NCBI GenBank assembly: GCA_947038515.1
Contig: CAMQWJ010000002.1
Coordinates: 1 to 64,000, forward strand
Length of the DNA: 64,000 nt
From: an uncultured Fusobacteriaceae bacterium
GTDB taxonomy: Bacteria > Fusobacteriota > Fusobacteriia > Fusobacteriales > Fusobacteriaceae
Direction of reading: 5' to 3'
The notes beneath the pieces were generated by a model. That model was not told where the DNA came from, ran no database searches, and saw nothing but the letters and a program-made list of their open reading frames with translations. This document shows, piece after piece, positions 16,653 through 26,192 of this stretch. How positions within the stretch are numbered: position 1 is the stretch's first letter; each line of letters opens with the position of its first letter. Made by a program: the position numbers and the translations under genes.

Positions 16653-17058
16653 TAATATTATTTTTAAATATTCCTAAATTATTATTTTTTAATACTACTT
16701 TATAATCTTTGCCTGTTAAACTCTTTCTTTTCATTTTAACAATAGCAACATATAAATCATTTAAATAAGAATACTCTAAATATATAATCTGCAATATTGC
16801 ACTTACTAACTTTCCTTCTTCTTCTAATTCTTTTTTTTTAAGTTTTTCTGTATTCTGTTTTTCCTCTTTTAATCGTAGTATTTTATTATTATCAAATTCT
16901 ATTCCTCTAAATATTTCTGTAATAAAAATAGCTACTATAGCTACTATATATCCTCTTTCTATCTTATAATATTTTAATAAAAAAATTACAACTATAGTTA
17001 TAGCTATTCTTATTAGAGTTGTTTTATATTCTATAATTTTTTTTATTATTTTTCCCAT
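16564..17058 (-). CDS. Membrane-anchored coiled-coil protein, 5' part of a frameshifted gene
   Basis: The 164-codon frame starts at an ATG overlapping the hsdS stop by one base. Two hydrophobic segments (about residues 12-28 and 33-48) are followed by a Lys/Glu-rich coiled coil (LRLKEEKQNTEKLKKKELEEEG). The real protein probably leaves this frame near residue 132; the last 32 codons (from IIEKFKYG) read as out-of-frame sequence. It may be a pseudogene, a sequence error, or a phase-variable or programmed frameshift. As a fourth gene coupled to hsdS it may be an accessory of the restriction system; the family is not recognised. Confidence 0.6.
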   Translation of the reverse strand: MGKIIKKIIEYKTTLIRIAITIVVIFLLKYYKIERGYIVAIVAIFITEIFRGIEFDNNKILRLKEEKQNTEKLKKKELEEEGKLVSAILQIIYLEYSYLNDLYVAIVKMKRKSLTGKDYKVVLKNNNLGIFKNNIIEKFKYGIYIKNECFFYIIRYRICKCSDF

Positions 17059-18227
17059 TATATTTCAATTTCTCCATTCATAAGTTTTGGTAAAGATCTC
17101 TTTGATATTTCTTTTATCATTTGGATTTCTTTTTCTAAACTCTCAATTTTTATATTCAAAAAACTTGTCATTTTATAAAATCGTTTTAAAATTAAATTTG
17201 AAGGAATTATAATTTTTATATTTTTCATACCTTGACTTGATATTTCTTTGAATGTTGAACCTCCAGCAACTGATTCAATATAAGGGGTTATCTCTTTCAG
17301 TAATTGATATATAAATTCAGTATTTTCAAAATTATTAGGAATAATAGATTTAAATCCTTGATTAGTAGTTACAATTGTTTTCGATATAGCTAAATATCCA
17401 ATAGGAGCTCTAGAGCTATATAATATTGTTCCTTTGGGAAGAAGTTTTGTACTACTTTTAGCTAAACCTTCTTTTGTTATATCTATAATCCCTCTTTCTA
17501 TAAATTTATTTTTATTTATTGACAAATCTTTTGGTGTTATCCATGGAATCCCATTATTGGTATAATATTCTTCATTGGCTCTTGATGGTGTTCCTCCACT
17601 TGCAATTACTCCTATTTCTTCCAAGCCTCCTACTCTCCACCCCTCAGGAATCAGTCCCAACTCACTTTCCACAAATTTCCCCCCACTACTTTTATAAGGT
17701 TTCCCCTCTTCATTAGGAAATTCAAAATCAATAAACCAATTTTTAAAAAGTGTTTGTGCTATATCTTCTAAAGTTTTATTCATTTCATTGTTAATCTCAA
17801 TTTTATCATCAAGAGATGAAAGAATTGAAGCTATTTTTTTTTGGGTTTCTAATAAAGGAATTCTAATAGATATTTGATTTAAAGATTTTGTTGTTAAACT
17901 TGGAACGGCAGAACCTTCATCTAATTTTGATAAATCAAGAGTTTTTATATTATAATAAAGAAATTTAGGATTTACTAACTCTTCATTTATTTTACTCCAA
18001 AAAAGAGTATCTACAGTCCAAAAAGGTCCATCCATAAAATATAAATTTTGTAAAGAACCCTTTCTAGGAATCAGTATACTTTTTTTATTATAAAGATATT
18101 TATCAACATATCTCATTAATCCACCAGTACCATAACAAGGGATATTTCCTGTTGATAAGTTTTTATGATCTTTACCATACTTGATTTCTAATAATTCAGA
18201 CAATTTATATTCTTTTAAGTTTGTCAT
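17058..18227 (-). CDS. hsdS: Type I restriction-modification specificity subunit HsdS
   Basis: This 389-residue subunit starts at the ATG at 18227, chosen because GAGGGTGTATGG lies just upstream and MTNLKEYKLSELLEIKYG is the usual HsdS beginning; an upstream ATG at 18251 is less likely. Two target-recognition domains (about residues 5-145 and 195-350) each precede a conserved helix. The central one is LLETQKKIASILSSLDDKIEINNEMNKTLEDIAQTLF, the second KRFYKMTSFLNIKIESLEKEIQMI. HsdS reads the bipartite DNA site and holds HsdM and HsdR. It lies 127 bases after hsdM. The DNA specificity cannot be read from sequence. Confidence 0.93.
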   Translation of the reverse strand: MTNLKEYKLSELLEIKYGKDHKNLSTGNIPCYGTGGLMRYVDKYLYNKKSILIPRKGSLQNLYFMDGPFWTVDTLFWSKINEELVNPKFLYYNIKTLDLSKLDEGSAVPSLTTKSLNQISIRIPLLETQKKIASILSSLDDKIEINNEMNKTLEDIAQTLFKNWFIDFEFPNEEGKPYKSSGGKFVESELGLIPEGWRVGGLEEIGVIASGGTPSRANEEYYTNNGIPWITPKDLSINKNKFIERGIIDITKEGLAKSSTKLLPKGTILYSSRAPIGYLAISKTIVTTNQGFKSIIPNNFENTEFIYQLLKEITPYIESVAGGSTFKEISSQGMKNIKIIIPSNLILKRFYKMTSFLNIKIESLEKEIQMIKEISKRSLPKLMNGEIEI

Positions 18228-18354
18228 TCCATACACCCTCTTATTTATCATATTTTTTTCTGATTTACTTATACTTTCTAACTTATTTTAATTAAAATTT
18301 TTTTCTATATCAAAAGTTATTACTCTACTTATATTTTTTATATTTCAAAACTCA

Positions 18355-19869
18355 TTATATCTTAAATCCTAATCCTTCCAAATGACCCTTTATTTCCTCT
18401 TCCAACTCTTTACTTTTCTTAAATTGTTCTCCTAATTTTTCTGTCAATTCAATCATCTTAACTTCAAAGGATATTCCATCATCTTCCACATCTTCTATTC
18501 CAACATATCTTCCAGGAGTTAAAATATAATCATGAGATTTTATTTCTTCAATATCTGACCCTTTACATATTCCTTTTATATCTTCATATTTTCCATCAAT
18601 TTTTCTCCATTCATGATAGATACTAGCTATTTTATCCATATCTTCAGTTTCGAGTATTCTAAGCTTTCTTGTTTCCATCTTTCCCATATTTCGTGCATCT
18701 ATAAAAAGAGTCTCATTTTTTCTTGTTCTAAAATCTGAATTTGATTTGTTTCTATTTAAAATCCATAAACAAACAGGAATCCCTGTTGTAAAAAATAAAT
18801 TTGTTGGCATTGCTACAATGCAATCTACTAAATCATCTTCTATCATTTTTCTTCTTATTTCGCCCTCAGAAGATGTATTAGTAGATAAAGAACCATTTGC
18901 TAAGACTATTCCTGCAACTCCATTAGGACTTAAATGATGCACCATATGTTGTAGCCAAGCATAGTTTGCATTTCCAACTGGAGGAATTCCATATTTCCAT
19001 CTAATATCTTCTGTAAGTTTCTCTCCACCCCAGTCAGAAATATTAAATGGGGGATTAGCTAATACAAAATCTGCTTTTAATGATTTATGAAGATCATTAT
19101 GGAAAGTGTCTCCGTGATGATCCCCTATATTTCCATCTATCCCACGAATTGCTAAATTCATTTTACAAAGTCTCCATGTTGTTGGATTGCTTTCTTGTCC
19201 ATAAACTGATATATCATTAATTTTTCCTGCATGTTCCTCAACAAATTTTTCTGATTGAACAAACATTCCTCCACTTCCACAAGCTGGGTCATAGACTCTC
19301 CCCTTATATGGTTCTATCATTTTTACCATTGTTTGAACTATTGAAGTTGGAGTATAAAATTCTCCTCCCCCTTTTCCTTCAGCGTCTGCAAATCTTCCAA
19401 GAAAGTATTCATAGACTCTTCCTAATAAGTCCTTTTCATTTTCTTTCTTACTATGAAGTGTAATATTTGAAACTATATCTATTAATTCTCCTAGTCTAGT
19501 TTTGTCTATATCTGATTTTGCGTATCTCTTATCAAGAACACCTCTTAAAACAGTGTTTTCTTTCTCTATCTCTATAAGTGAATCATCTATTATTTTCCCA
19601 ATTTCAGGAGTTTTTGAACTTTTTTCTATATTGCTCCATCTAGCACTTTTAGGAACCCAAAAAATATTTTCTGAGATATATTCATCTCTATCTTCTTCAA
19701 ATCCTTCTCCTTCCTCTACTAATGCTTTATATTTTGTTTCAAATTTATCACTTATATATTTTAAAAATAATAACCCTAAAACCACGTGTTTATATTCACT
19801 TGGGTCCATATTATTTCTCATTTTATCTGCCATTGCCCATAATTTTTCTTCAAAACCTATTGTTGCCAT
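18355..19869 (-). CDS. hsdM: Type I restriction-modification DNA methyltransferase subunit HsdM
   Basis: This 504-residue N6-adenine methyltransferase has an N-terminal HsdM helical domain (residues 1-140), the SAM-binding motif VYDPACGSGGMF at 193-203 and the catalytic NPPF at 272-275. With HsdS it methylates the host site and, with HsdR added, forms the restriction complex. Length and motifs are complete. The ATG is 11 bases after the hsdR stop, so the two are cotranscribed. No truncation is seen. Confidence 0.95.
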   Translation of the reverse strand: MATIGFEEKLWAMADKMRNNMDPSEYKHVVLGLLFLKYISDKFETKYKALVEEGEGFEEDRDEYISENIFWVPKSARWSNIEKSSKTPEIGKIIDDSLIEIEKENTVLRGVLDKRYAKSDIDKTRLGELIDIVSNITLHSKKENEKDLLGRVYEYFLGRFADAEGKGGGEFYTPTSIVQTMVKMIEPYKGRVYDPACGSGGMFVQSEKFVEEHAGKINDISVYGQESNPTTWRLCKMNLAIRGIDGNIGDHHGDTFHNDLHKSLKADFVLANPPFNISDWGGEKLTEDIRWKYGIPPVGNANYAWLQHMVHHLSPNGVAGIVLANGSLSTNTSSEGEIRRKMIEDDLVDCIVAMPTNLFFTTGIPVCLWILNRNKSNSDFRTRKNETLFIDARNMGKMETRKLRILETEDMDKIASIYHEWRKIDGKYEDIKGICKGSDIEEIKSHDYILTPGRYVGIEDVEDDGISFEVKMIELTEKLGEQFKKSKELEEEIKGHLEGLGFKI

Positions 19870-19880
19870 TTTTAATCCTC

Positions 19881-22800
19881 CTATAACTCTTCTGAATACT
19901 GTTCAACTTGTTCAATTACTATTTCAACTGCTTTCTCTACATTTTTTGGTGGATAACCATATTTTTTTAAGAGTCTTTTTACCATTTTTCTCATCTCAGC
20001 TTTCGCTGATTCTTTTAATTTCCAATCAATAGTTCTTGAACTTCTAATTTTTTGAACAAGCTCTTTTGCCAAGTCTTTTAATATATCTTCTTTCATTACA
20101 TCTTTTACACCTTCAAAATTTGTAAGTGCATCATAAAAAGCTATTTCATCTCGTGATAATCCCAGAGAATCCATTTCATCAAAATGATTTTTAAGTTCTC
20201 TAGACATCTTGATTAATTCTTCTATCACTTCTGCATTTGTTAATGCTTTGTTTGTATATTGGTTCATAATTTCTTTCATTCTATCAGAAAACTTCTTACT
20301 TTGTACTATATTCTGTCTTGAGATACTTTTAATTTTTCCACCCAATAATTTTTCCAAAATTTCTAATCCCATATTTTTTCTTTTCATATTTTTAATCTCA
20401 GACAGGAAATTTTCATCAAAAATATCTAATGCTCCCTCTTCAATTCCTAAAATATCACTTAAATCTATTATCATATCTTTTTGAATTGATGCTTTTACTA
20501 AATTAGCTACACGGTTATTGATTTCTTTTGAATTAAGTTCTTTTCTTTGACTTATTTTCACAATACCTGCTTTAACAGATTTAAAATAGGCAATTACAAC
20601 TCTTTCTCTTTCTGTTAACAGAGCCCTAGCCAATGTTTCTCCTGCTGTTAATTCTGCAACAAAAGTTAAAAATTGCTTTTTAGCCCCATTATTTTCGTGT
20701 TCTAAAGCCAAAATATGATCAATTCCATCAACTATTGCATCTAAACGAGCAGATGAATCGTCTGAGAAAAATTTTTCATAATTGCATTTATAAAATATAT
20801 CATCTAATTGTTCTAAAATAGTTTCTATTTTTAATTTAACTGATTTCAAATCCAATTCAACATTTTCTCTATCTCTTGATGTATATGTATTTAATGCTTC
20901 TTTTAATGAATCCATAATCCCAATATAGTCAACTACTAAGCCACCTTCTTTATCTTTAAACACTCTATTTACACGTGCTATTGCTTGCATTAAATTATGT
21001 GACTGCATCGGTTTGTCTATATACATAGTTGAAAGAGATGGTACATCAAATCCAGTTAACCACATATCTACAACTATTACTATTTTTAAAGAGTCATCTA
21101 AACTCTTCATTCTCTTGCCTAATTCTTCTCTTTCCATTTTTGTTGTATAATGTTCTTTTAACTTTTCACTGTCTGCTGCATTACCAGTCATTATAACTCT
21201 TATTTTATCTTCTATTTTCCAATTTGGTCTAAATTTTATAATTTGATTGTATAAATTAACAGCAATCTTTCTGCTCATACATACTATCATTGCTTTACCT
21301 GACATAATATTCTCTCTATCTTCATAGTGCACTACTATATCTTCAGCCAACATTTTTAAACGATCTTCATCTCCAACAATTTGTTCCATTTTTGCAAATT
21401 CTTTTTTAGATTTTTCTATTAATTCCTCTTCTGCTCCCTCTTGTATCATTGACTCATACTCATTATCTATCTTATATAGCATATCTTCATTAAGTTTTAA
21501 AGTTGCTATTCTATTTTCATAATACACTTTCACAGTTGCACCATCTTCAACTGACTGTGTCATATCATATACATCTATATAGTTTCCAAAAATTCCTCTT
21601 GTTGACTTATCTCCAGTATCTATTGGAGTACCTGTAAATCCTATAAATGTTGAGTTAGGTATTGCATCTCTTACATGCTTCGCATATCCATACACTATAT
21701 CTCCTGTATCTTGTTTTACTTTTGCTTCCATTCCATATTGAGTTCTGTGTGCTTCATCAACTATTACTACAATATTTTCTCTATTTGATAATATAGGCAT
21801 TTTATCTTCATCAGACTTTAAAATAAATTTTTGAATAGTTGAAAAAATTATTCCTCCTGATTCTCTTGTTAACTTCTCACGTAAATCAGAAGTAGTTTCT
21901 GCTTGAATTGGAGTTTGTCTTAATATCTCTATTGATTTAGAAAATGTAGAAAACAATTGGTCATCTAAATCATTTCTATCCGTTAAAATTAAAATTGTAG
22001 GGTTTCCCAATGCTCTTATAATTTCGGAAGCATAAAAAACCATAGATAGAGATTTCCCAGAACCTTGAGTGTGCCACACAACTCCAGCTCTTCTATCTCC
22101 ATCAACAGCTATTTTTGTTGATTCTATTGCTTTTTTAACTGCAAAATATTGATGATAACCTGCTATTATCTTAAAAGATTTCTCTCCATCCGTTTGAAAA
22201 AGTATAAAATTTCTTAAAATGTCTAGAACTCTTTTCTTTTCAAAGACTCCCTTTATCATTGTATCTAGTTCAAAAATTCTATGTGCTTCCTCTCCAGCAA
22301 TTGATTTCCAAGGCATAAATCTTGTGAATTCAGATGTTAATGTACCTATCCTAGCATCTATTCCATCACTAGTTATCATAAAACTATTTGTTTCAAATAA
22401 TTGTGGAATTTCATTTTTATATGTTTGAAGTTGATTATATCCATCTTCAATTCCAACATCTTCATTTGAACTACTTTTTAGCTCTATAACTGATATAGGA
22501 ATACCATTTATATAAACTATTAAATCTGGTCTTCTATTAATTTTTTTTGCTTTACTTAAAAAGGTTACTTGATTAGCTATAAGAAAATCATTATTTTCTA
22601 TATTAACTTCATCTATTATTTTAACTAGATCTCCTCTTGTATTTCCATCTTTATCTATATATTCAACTGGTATTCCTTCTACTAAATATTTTTGAAATGT
22701 TTTATTATTTTCTATAAGTATTGGAGAATTTGGATAAGTTATAGTTCGTATTGCTTCTTCTAGTGTTTCAATAGGTATTTTTTTATTATTTTTATAAATA

Positions 22801-22955
22801 AAGTTACTTAATCGAGATTTTAAAATTGAACTTTCAAAATCATTTCTATCACCATTTTCATTTAAATTTATACCTGTTCTATATTCATAACCCATTGCTT
22901 GAAATATTTTCAGCATACTTTCTTCTAATTCACTTTCTGTATAACTAAACCCCAC
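19881..22955 (-). CDS. hsdR: Type I restriction enzyme motor/nuclease subunit HsdR
   Basis: This 1024-residue protein starts at GTG (22955) behind AGGGGGAGTGAC. The nuclease domain has Asp144 (RRPDLIVYI) and Glu158-X-Lys160 (IELKSS). The SF2 helicase motor has Walker A TQGSGKS at 296-302, DEAH at 400-403, TGTP at 441-444 and the motif VI-like MQAIARVNR near residue 670. It translocates unmodified DNA with ATP and cuts it at a distance. It appears intact and first in hsdR-hsdM-hsdS. A promoter is expected in 22956-23222, but I see no near-consensus pair there. Confidence 0.95.
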   Translation of the reverse strand: MGFSYTESELEESMLKIFQAMGYEYRTGINLNENGDRNDFESSILKSRLSNFIYKNNKKIPIETLEEAIRTITYPNSPILIENNKTFQKYLVEGIPVEYIDKDGNTRGDLVKIIDEVNIENNDFLIANQVTFLSKAKKINRRPDLIVYINGIPISVIELKSSSNEDVGIEDGYNQLQTYKNEIPQLFETNSFMITSDGIDARIGTLTSEFTRFMPWKSIAGEEAHRIFELDTMIKGVFEKKRVLDILRNFILFQTDGEKSFKIIAGYHQYFAVKKAIESTKIAVDGDRRAGVVWHTQGSGKSLSMVFYASEIIRALGNPTILILTDRNDLDDQLFSTFSKSIEILRQTPIQAETTSDLREKLTRESGGIIFSTIQKFILKSDEDKMPILSNRENIVVIVDEAHRTQYGMEAKVKQDTGDIVYGYAKHVRDAIPNSTFIGFTGTPIDTGDKSTRGIFGNYIDVYDMTQSVEDGATVKVYYENRIATLKLNEDMLYKIDNEYESMIQEGAEEELIEKSKKEFAKMEQIVGDEDRLKMLAEDIVVHYEDRENIMSGKAMIVCMSRKIAVNLYNQIIKFRPNWKIEDKIRVIMTGNAADSEKLKEHYTTKMEREELGKRMKSLDDSLKIVIVVDMWLTGFDVPSLSTMYIDKPMQSHNLMQAIARVNRVFKDKEGGLVVDYIGIMDSLKEALNTYTSRDRENVELDLKSVKLKIETILEQLDDIFYKCNYEKFFSDDSSARLDAIVDGIDHILALEHENNGAKKQFLTFVAELTAGETLARALLTERERVVIAYFKSVKAGIVKISQRKELNSKEINNRVANLVKASIQKDMIIDLSDILGIEEGALDIFDENFLSEIKNMKRKNMGLEILEKLLGGKIKSISRQNIVQSKKFSDRMKEIMNQYTNKALTNAEVIEELIKMSRELKNHFDEMDSLGLSRDEIAFYDALTNFEGVKDVMKEDILKDLAKELVQKIRSSRTIDWKLKESAKAEMRKMVKRLLKKYGYPPKNVEKAVEIVIEQVEQYSEEL

Positions 22956-23222
22956 GTCACTCCCCCTTAATATTAATATTTATCTATAATCATTTATACT
23001 ACTATTACTATTTTTTATCTACCTATACAGTTTACAGTTAAATAATGAAAAAATCAATTTATAATTTTAAAGTTTTTCCTTTCTTCAGACATTCAATTTT
23101 TATTATAAAAAATAACCTAATAATTTTTATTTTAAATTTTTTTCATTTTTTCTGTACTTACACACTTTTTTGGTCTATAATAATAAATAGATTTAATTAA
23201 GAAAGATATTCGAGGTGGAGTA

Positions 23223-24506
23223 ATGTTACAAATTTCAATAGCTTTATTTATTTTTATTGTTACATTTTATTTAATAATTTCTGAGAAAGTTCCTGGTGCT
23301 TGGGCAACCATGGCTGGTGGGCTATCCATGGCACTAGTTGGTATTTTAAACGAAGAAAAAGCTCTTGAAGCTGTTGCAGAACGTTTAGAAATTATATTTT
23401 TATTAGTAGGTATGATGATTATCGTCCATTATATTTCTGAAACAGGGATATTTCAATGGTTTGCTATAAAAGCTGCACAACTAGTTAGAGGAGAACCTTT
23501 TTTATTAATAGTCCTACTTGCCATAGTTACAGCAACTTTCTCAGCTTTTTTAGATAACGTTACTACTATACTACTTATGGCTCCTGTTTCTATTCTGCTT
23601 GCAGTCCAACTAAAACTTGATCCATTTCCTTTTGTTATTACAGAGATTATGGCAGCAAATATAGGTGGAGTTGCAACTATTATTGGAGACCCTACTCAAC
23701 TTATTATTGGTAGTGAATCGGGACTTACCTTTAATGAATTCATTCTAAATACTGGACCTATGGCTATATTTGCAATGGTTATCTTGATAATAAATGTCTA
23801 CTATATATATGGACGTGATTTAAAAGTTTCAAAAGAATTAAAAGCCAATATTATGGAATTAGATTCTTCACGTACTCTTAAAGATACTAGACTTTTAAAA
23901 GAGGCAGGAACTATCTTTTTACTTGTTATTCTTGGTTTTATTTTAAATAACTTTGTTGATAAAGGTTTAGCAATAATAGCTCTTTCTGGTGCTATTTTAC
24001 TAGTTATCATTGCTCAAAAATCTCCTTCAGAAGCTTTAAAACATGTTGAGTGGGATACTTTATTCTTTTTTATAGGATTATTTATTTTAGTAAAAGGTCT
24101 TTCTGTTACACCTCTTATTAACTATATTAGTACTAAACTTATTGCTATTACTAAAGGACATTTTGATTTTGCCGTTTTAGGTATTTCATGGATTTCTGCT
24201 TTCTTTACTTCTATTATTGGAAATGTTGCCAATGCTGCTACAACTTCTAAAATTATTCAAATTATGATTCCAACTTTTAGAGATGCAGGTCATAATATTG
24301 ATGCTTTTTGGTGGGCACTTTCATTTGGATCATGTTTAGGTGGAAATATAACTTTATTAGGTTCAGCTACCAATGTTGTTGCTATTAGTACTGCAAAAAG
24401 AGCTGGGGTTAATATTAGTTTTGTAAAATTTTTCAAATTTGGTTCTTTAATTGCAATACAAACGCTTATTTTTTCCAATCTTTATCTTTATTTTAGATAC
24501 CTTTAA
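23223..24506 (+). CDS. ArsB/NhaD-family ion carrier
   Basis: This 427-residue integral membrane protein has about eleven hydrophobic segments and is built as two repeated halves. ATFSAFLDNVTTILLMAP and ANIGGVATIIGDPTQLIIGS (first half), with GNVANAATTSKI and GGNITLLGSATNVV (second half), are typical of the ion transporter superfamily that includes ArsB, NhaD and the P protein. It probably exchanges an anion or Na+ for protons across the inner membrane; the substrate is undecided and no ars regulator is nearby. Ribosome site GAGGTGGAGTA precedes ATG. It is a single gene ended by the terminator at 24523. Confidence 0.85.
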   Translation: MLQISIALFIFIVTFYLIISEKVPGAWATMAGGLSMALVGILNEEKALEAVAERLEIIFLLVGMMIIVHYISETGIFQWFAIKAAQLVRGEPFLLIVLLAIVTATFSAFLDNVTTILLMAPVSILLAVQLKLDPFPFVITEIMAANIGGVATIIGDPTQLIIGSESGLTFNEFILNTGPMAIFAMVILIINVYYIYGRDLKVSKELKANIMELDSSRTLKDTRLLKEAGTIFLLVILGFILNNFVDKGLAIIALSGAILLVIIAQKSPSEALKHVEWDTLFFFIGLFILVKGLSVTPLINYISTKLIAITKGHFDFAVLGISWISAFFTSIIGNVANAATTSKIIQIMIPTFRDAGHNIDAFWWALSFGSCLGGNITLLGSATNVVAISTAKRAGVNISFVKFFKFGSLIAIQTLIFSNLYLYFRYL

Positions 24507-24522
24507 ATTATATTTTGATATA

Positions 24523-24558
24523 AAAACAGGACACTGGTTAAATCCAGTATCCTGTTTT
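24523..24558. terminator. Bidirectional terminator between ion carrier and exonuclease III
   Basis: AAAACAGGACACTGG and CCAGTATCCTGTTTT form a 15-bp stem with one C-A mismatch and a 6-base loop, between two convergent genes. Confidence 0.88.
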
Positions 24559-24567
24559 CTAATTTTA

Positions 24568-25329
24568 TTAATCTAAATCTTTTGTCTCTAATTCAACTGG
24601 ACAATGATCTGAACCAAAGATATCATTATGTATTTTTACACTTTTAATATTTTCTTTTATACTTCCACTAGTTAAAAAATAATCTATTCTCCATCCTGCA
24701 TTATTAGCTCTTGCATTATATCTATATGACCACCAAGAATACGCTCCTTCCAATTCTGGATTAAGAAATCGAAAACTATCTACAAAATTTTTCTCTAGTA
24801 ATTGTGTTAGTTGTCCTCTTTCTTCCAATGTAAATCCTGCATTTTTTTTATTACTTTTCGGATTTTTTAAATCAATCTCCTCATGAGCTACATTTAAATC
24901 TCCACATACTATAACAGGTTTTTTCTCTTCTAGTTTTAAAAGATAATTTCTAAATTCAGTATCCCAATCCATTCTATATTCTAATCTTTTCAGAGCCTCA
25001 CCAGAATTAGGTGTATATACATTAACCAAATAGAACTTCTCATATTCAAGTGTTATTACTCTTCCTTCTTGATCATGCTCCTCTATTCCTAATCCGTAAC
25101 TTACTGATTGAGGTTCTTTTTTAGCAAAAATTGCTGTTCCTGAATATCCTTTTTTTACTGCATAATTCCAAAATTGGTGATACCCTTCTAATTCTAATGT
25201 TATTTGCCCATCTTGACACTTACTTTCTTGAATAGAAAAAAAATCTGCATCTATCTCTTGAAAAAAATCTAAAAATCCTTTTTCTACAGCTGCTCTTATT
25301 CCATTTACATTCCATGATATAAGTTTCAT
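24568..25329 (-). CDS. xth: Exodeoxyribonuclease III (AP endonuclease)
   Basis: This 253-residue repair nuclease removes abasic sites and degrades 3' ends of duplex DNA. Motifs appear in order: WNVNGIRA (N-terminal Asn), IQESKC (metal-binding Glu), VYTPNSGE, CGDLNVAHEEIDL (Asp and Asn of the active site) and GSDHCPVE (catalytic Asp-His). The length is normal. The ATG start is followed at once by the conserved KLISWNVNG. It appears monocistronic, ended by the shared terminator at 24523. Confidence 0.95.
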   Translation of the reverse strand: MKLISWNVNGIRAAVEKGFLDFFQEIDADFFSIQESKCQDGQITLELEGYHQFWNYAVKKGYSGTAIFAKKEPQSVSYGLGIEEHDQEGRVITLEYEKFYLVNVYTPNSGEALKRLEYRMDWDTEFRNYLLKLEEKKPVIVCGDLNVAHEEIDLKNPKSNKKNAGFTLEERGQLTQLLEKNFVDSFRFLNPELEGAYSWWSYRYNARANNAGWRIDYFLTSGSIKENIKSVKIHNDIFGSDHCPVELETKDLD

Positions 25330-25427
25330 ATTTCCGTCAGTAAAACCTTATAGAACATTTTTTAAAACCTGATCTTTACCAACGGTTTTCACCTCCATTT
25401 TTTTATTTTTATTTAAAGATAACTCTA

Positions 25428-25985
25428 TTAGTCAAAATCTGTTAAATAATTTATAAGTTCAACCTCTGGGTGCTCTACATCATCTAAATACATTCCACCA
25501 TAAGACAGTGCTATCTCCATCAGTCCATCTGCATCTCCAATATATTCTATGTTAAATTTTGTAACTCCAAAATCTATATCCATATCTTCAAGTTCCATTT
25601 TGAAATTTTCAAGTTCTTTTAGACTAAGATCCTTTTTTTTCATATACTCCAAGAATTTATCTTGTAAGCTTTTTATCTTTTTTATATTCTCTTCTTTTTT
25701 TCCATAAAGAGATTCTAATTTTTCAATTAAATCCTCTATAGATATCTTCATATCTTCAGCATCTTCATATTTCCAAGAGCTCCAAGCCACTAATCTTGGA
25801 AACGTTTCAGTATAATAATACTCTAAAACATCATTTGCTGTAGAAAAAGCTCTGACAGTTGTCAAATGATACCATTCTTCATTTTGTTTTTCATATTCTA
25901 CATCTAAAACTAATATTTTTTCCAAATCATTTTGATCTTGAAATATATTTTTTTCTGTATTCCAAGTTATATATTCGTTACACAT
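25428..25985 (-). CDS. Hypothetical acidic protein
   Basis: This 185-residue protein is soluble and acidic, without signal peptide or membrane segment. It starts MCNEYITWNTEKNIFQDQ behind AGGGGGATTT and has a helical middle (residues 85-135, possible coiled coil). No family is recognised and no catalytic pattern is seen. It lies 98 bases upstream of exonuclease III on the same strand; no terminator is visible between them, so cotranscription is possible. Confidence 0.65.
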   Translation of the reverse strand: MCNEYITWNTEKNIFQDQNDLEKILVLDVEYEKQNEEWYHLTTVRAFSTANDVLEYYYTETFPRLVAWSSWKYEDAEDMKISIEDLIEKLESLYGKKEENIKKIKSLQDKFLEYMKKKDLSLKELENFKMELEDMDIDFGVTKFNIEYIGDADGLMEIALSYGGMYLDDVEHPEVELINYLTDFD

Positions 25986-26138
25986 AAATCCCCCTAAATA
26001 TTAATACTATTATCTTATTTTGTTTTATAATTTTTTTATTTTTTATAATTTATTACTATTATAACATATTTTTTCTTTAATTTAATTTTTATTACTATAG
26101 TTTTATTTTTTATATAGTATTTTCATCATATTTTATAG

Positions 26139-26171
26139 AAAAACTCTAATAGTTTAGCTATTAGAGTTTTT
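26139..26171 (-). terminator. Terminator of the purine operon
   Basis: AAAAACTCTAATAG and CTATTAGAGTTTTT form a perfect 14-bp stem with a 5-base loop just after the last hydroxylase gene on the minus strand. Confidence 0.88.
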
Positions 26172-26192
26172 CATTAGTTAAATTTTAAAAAT

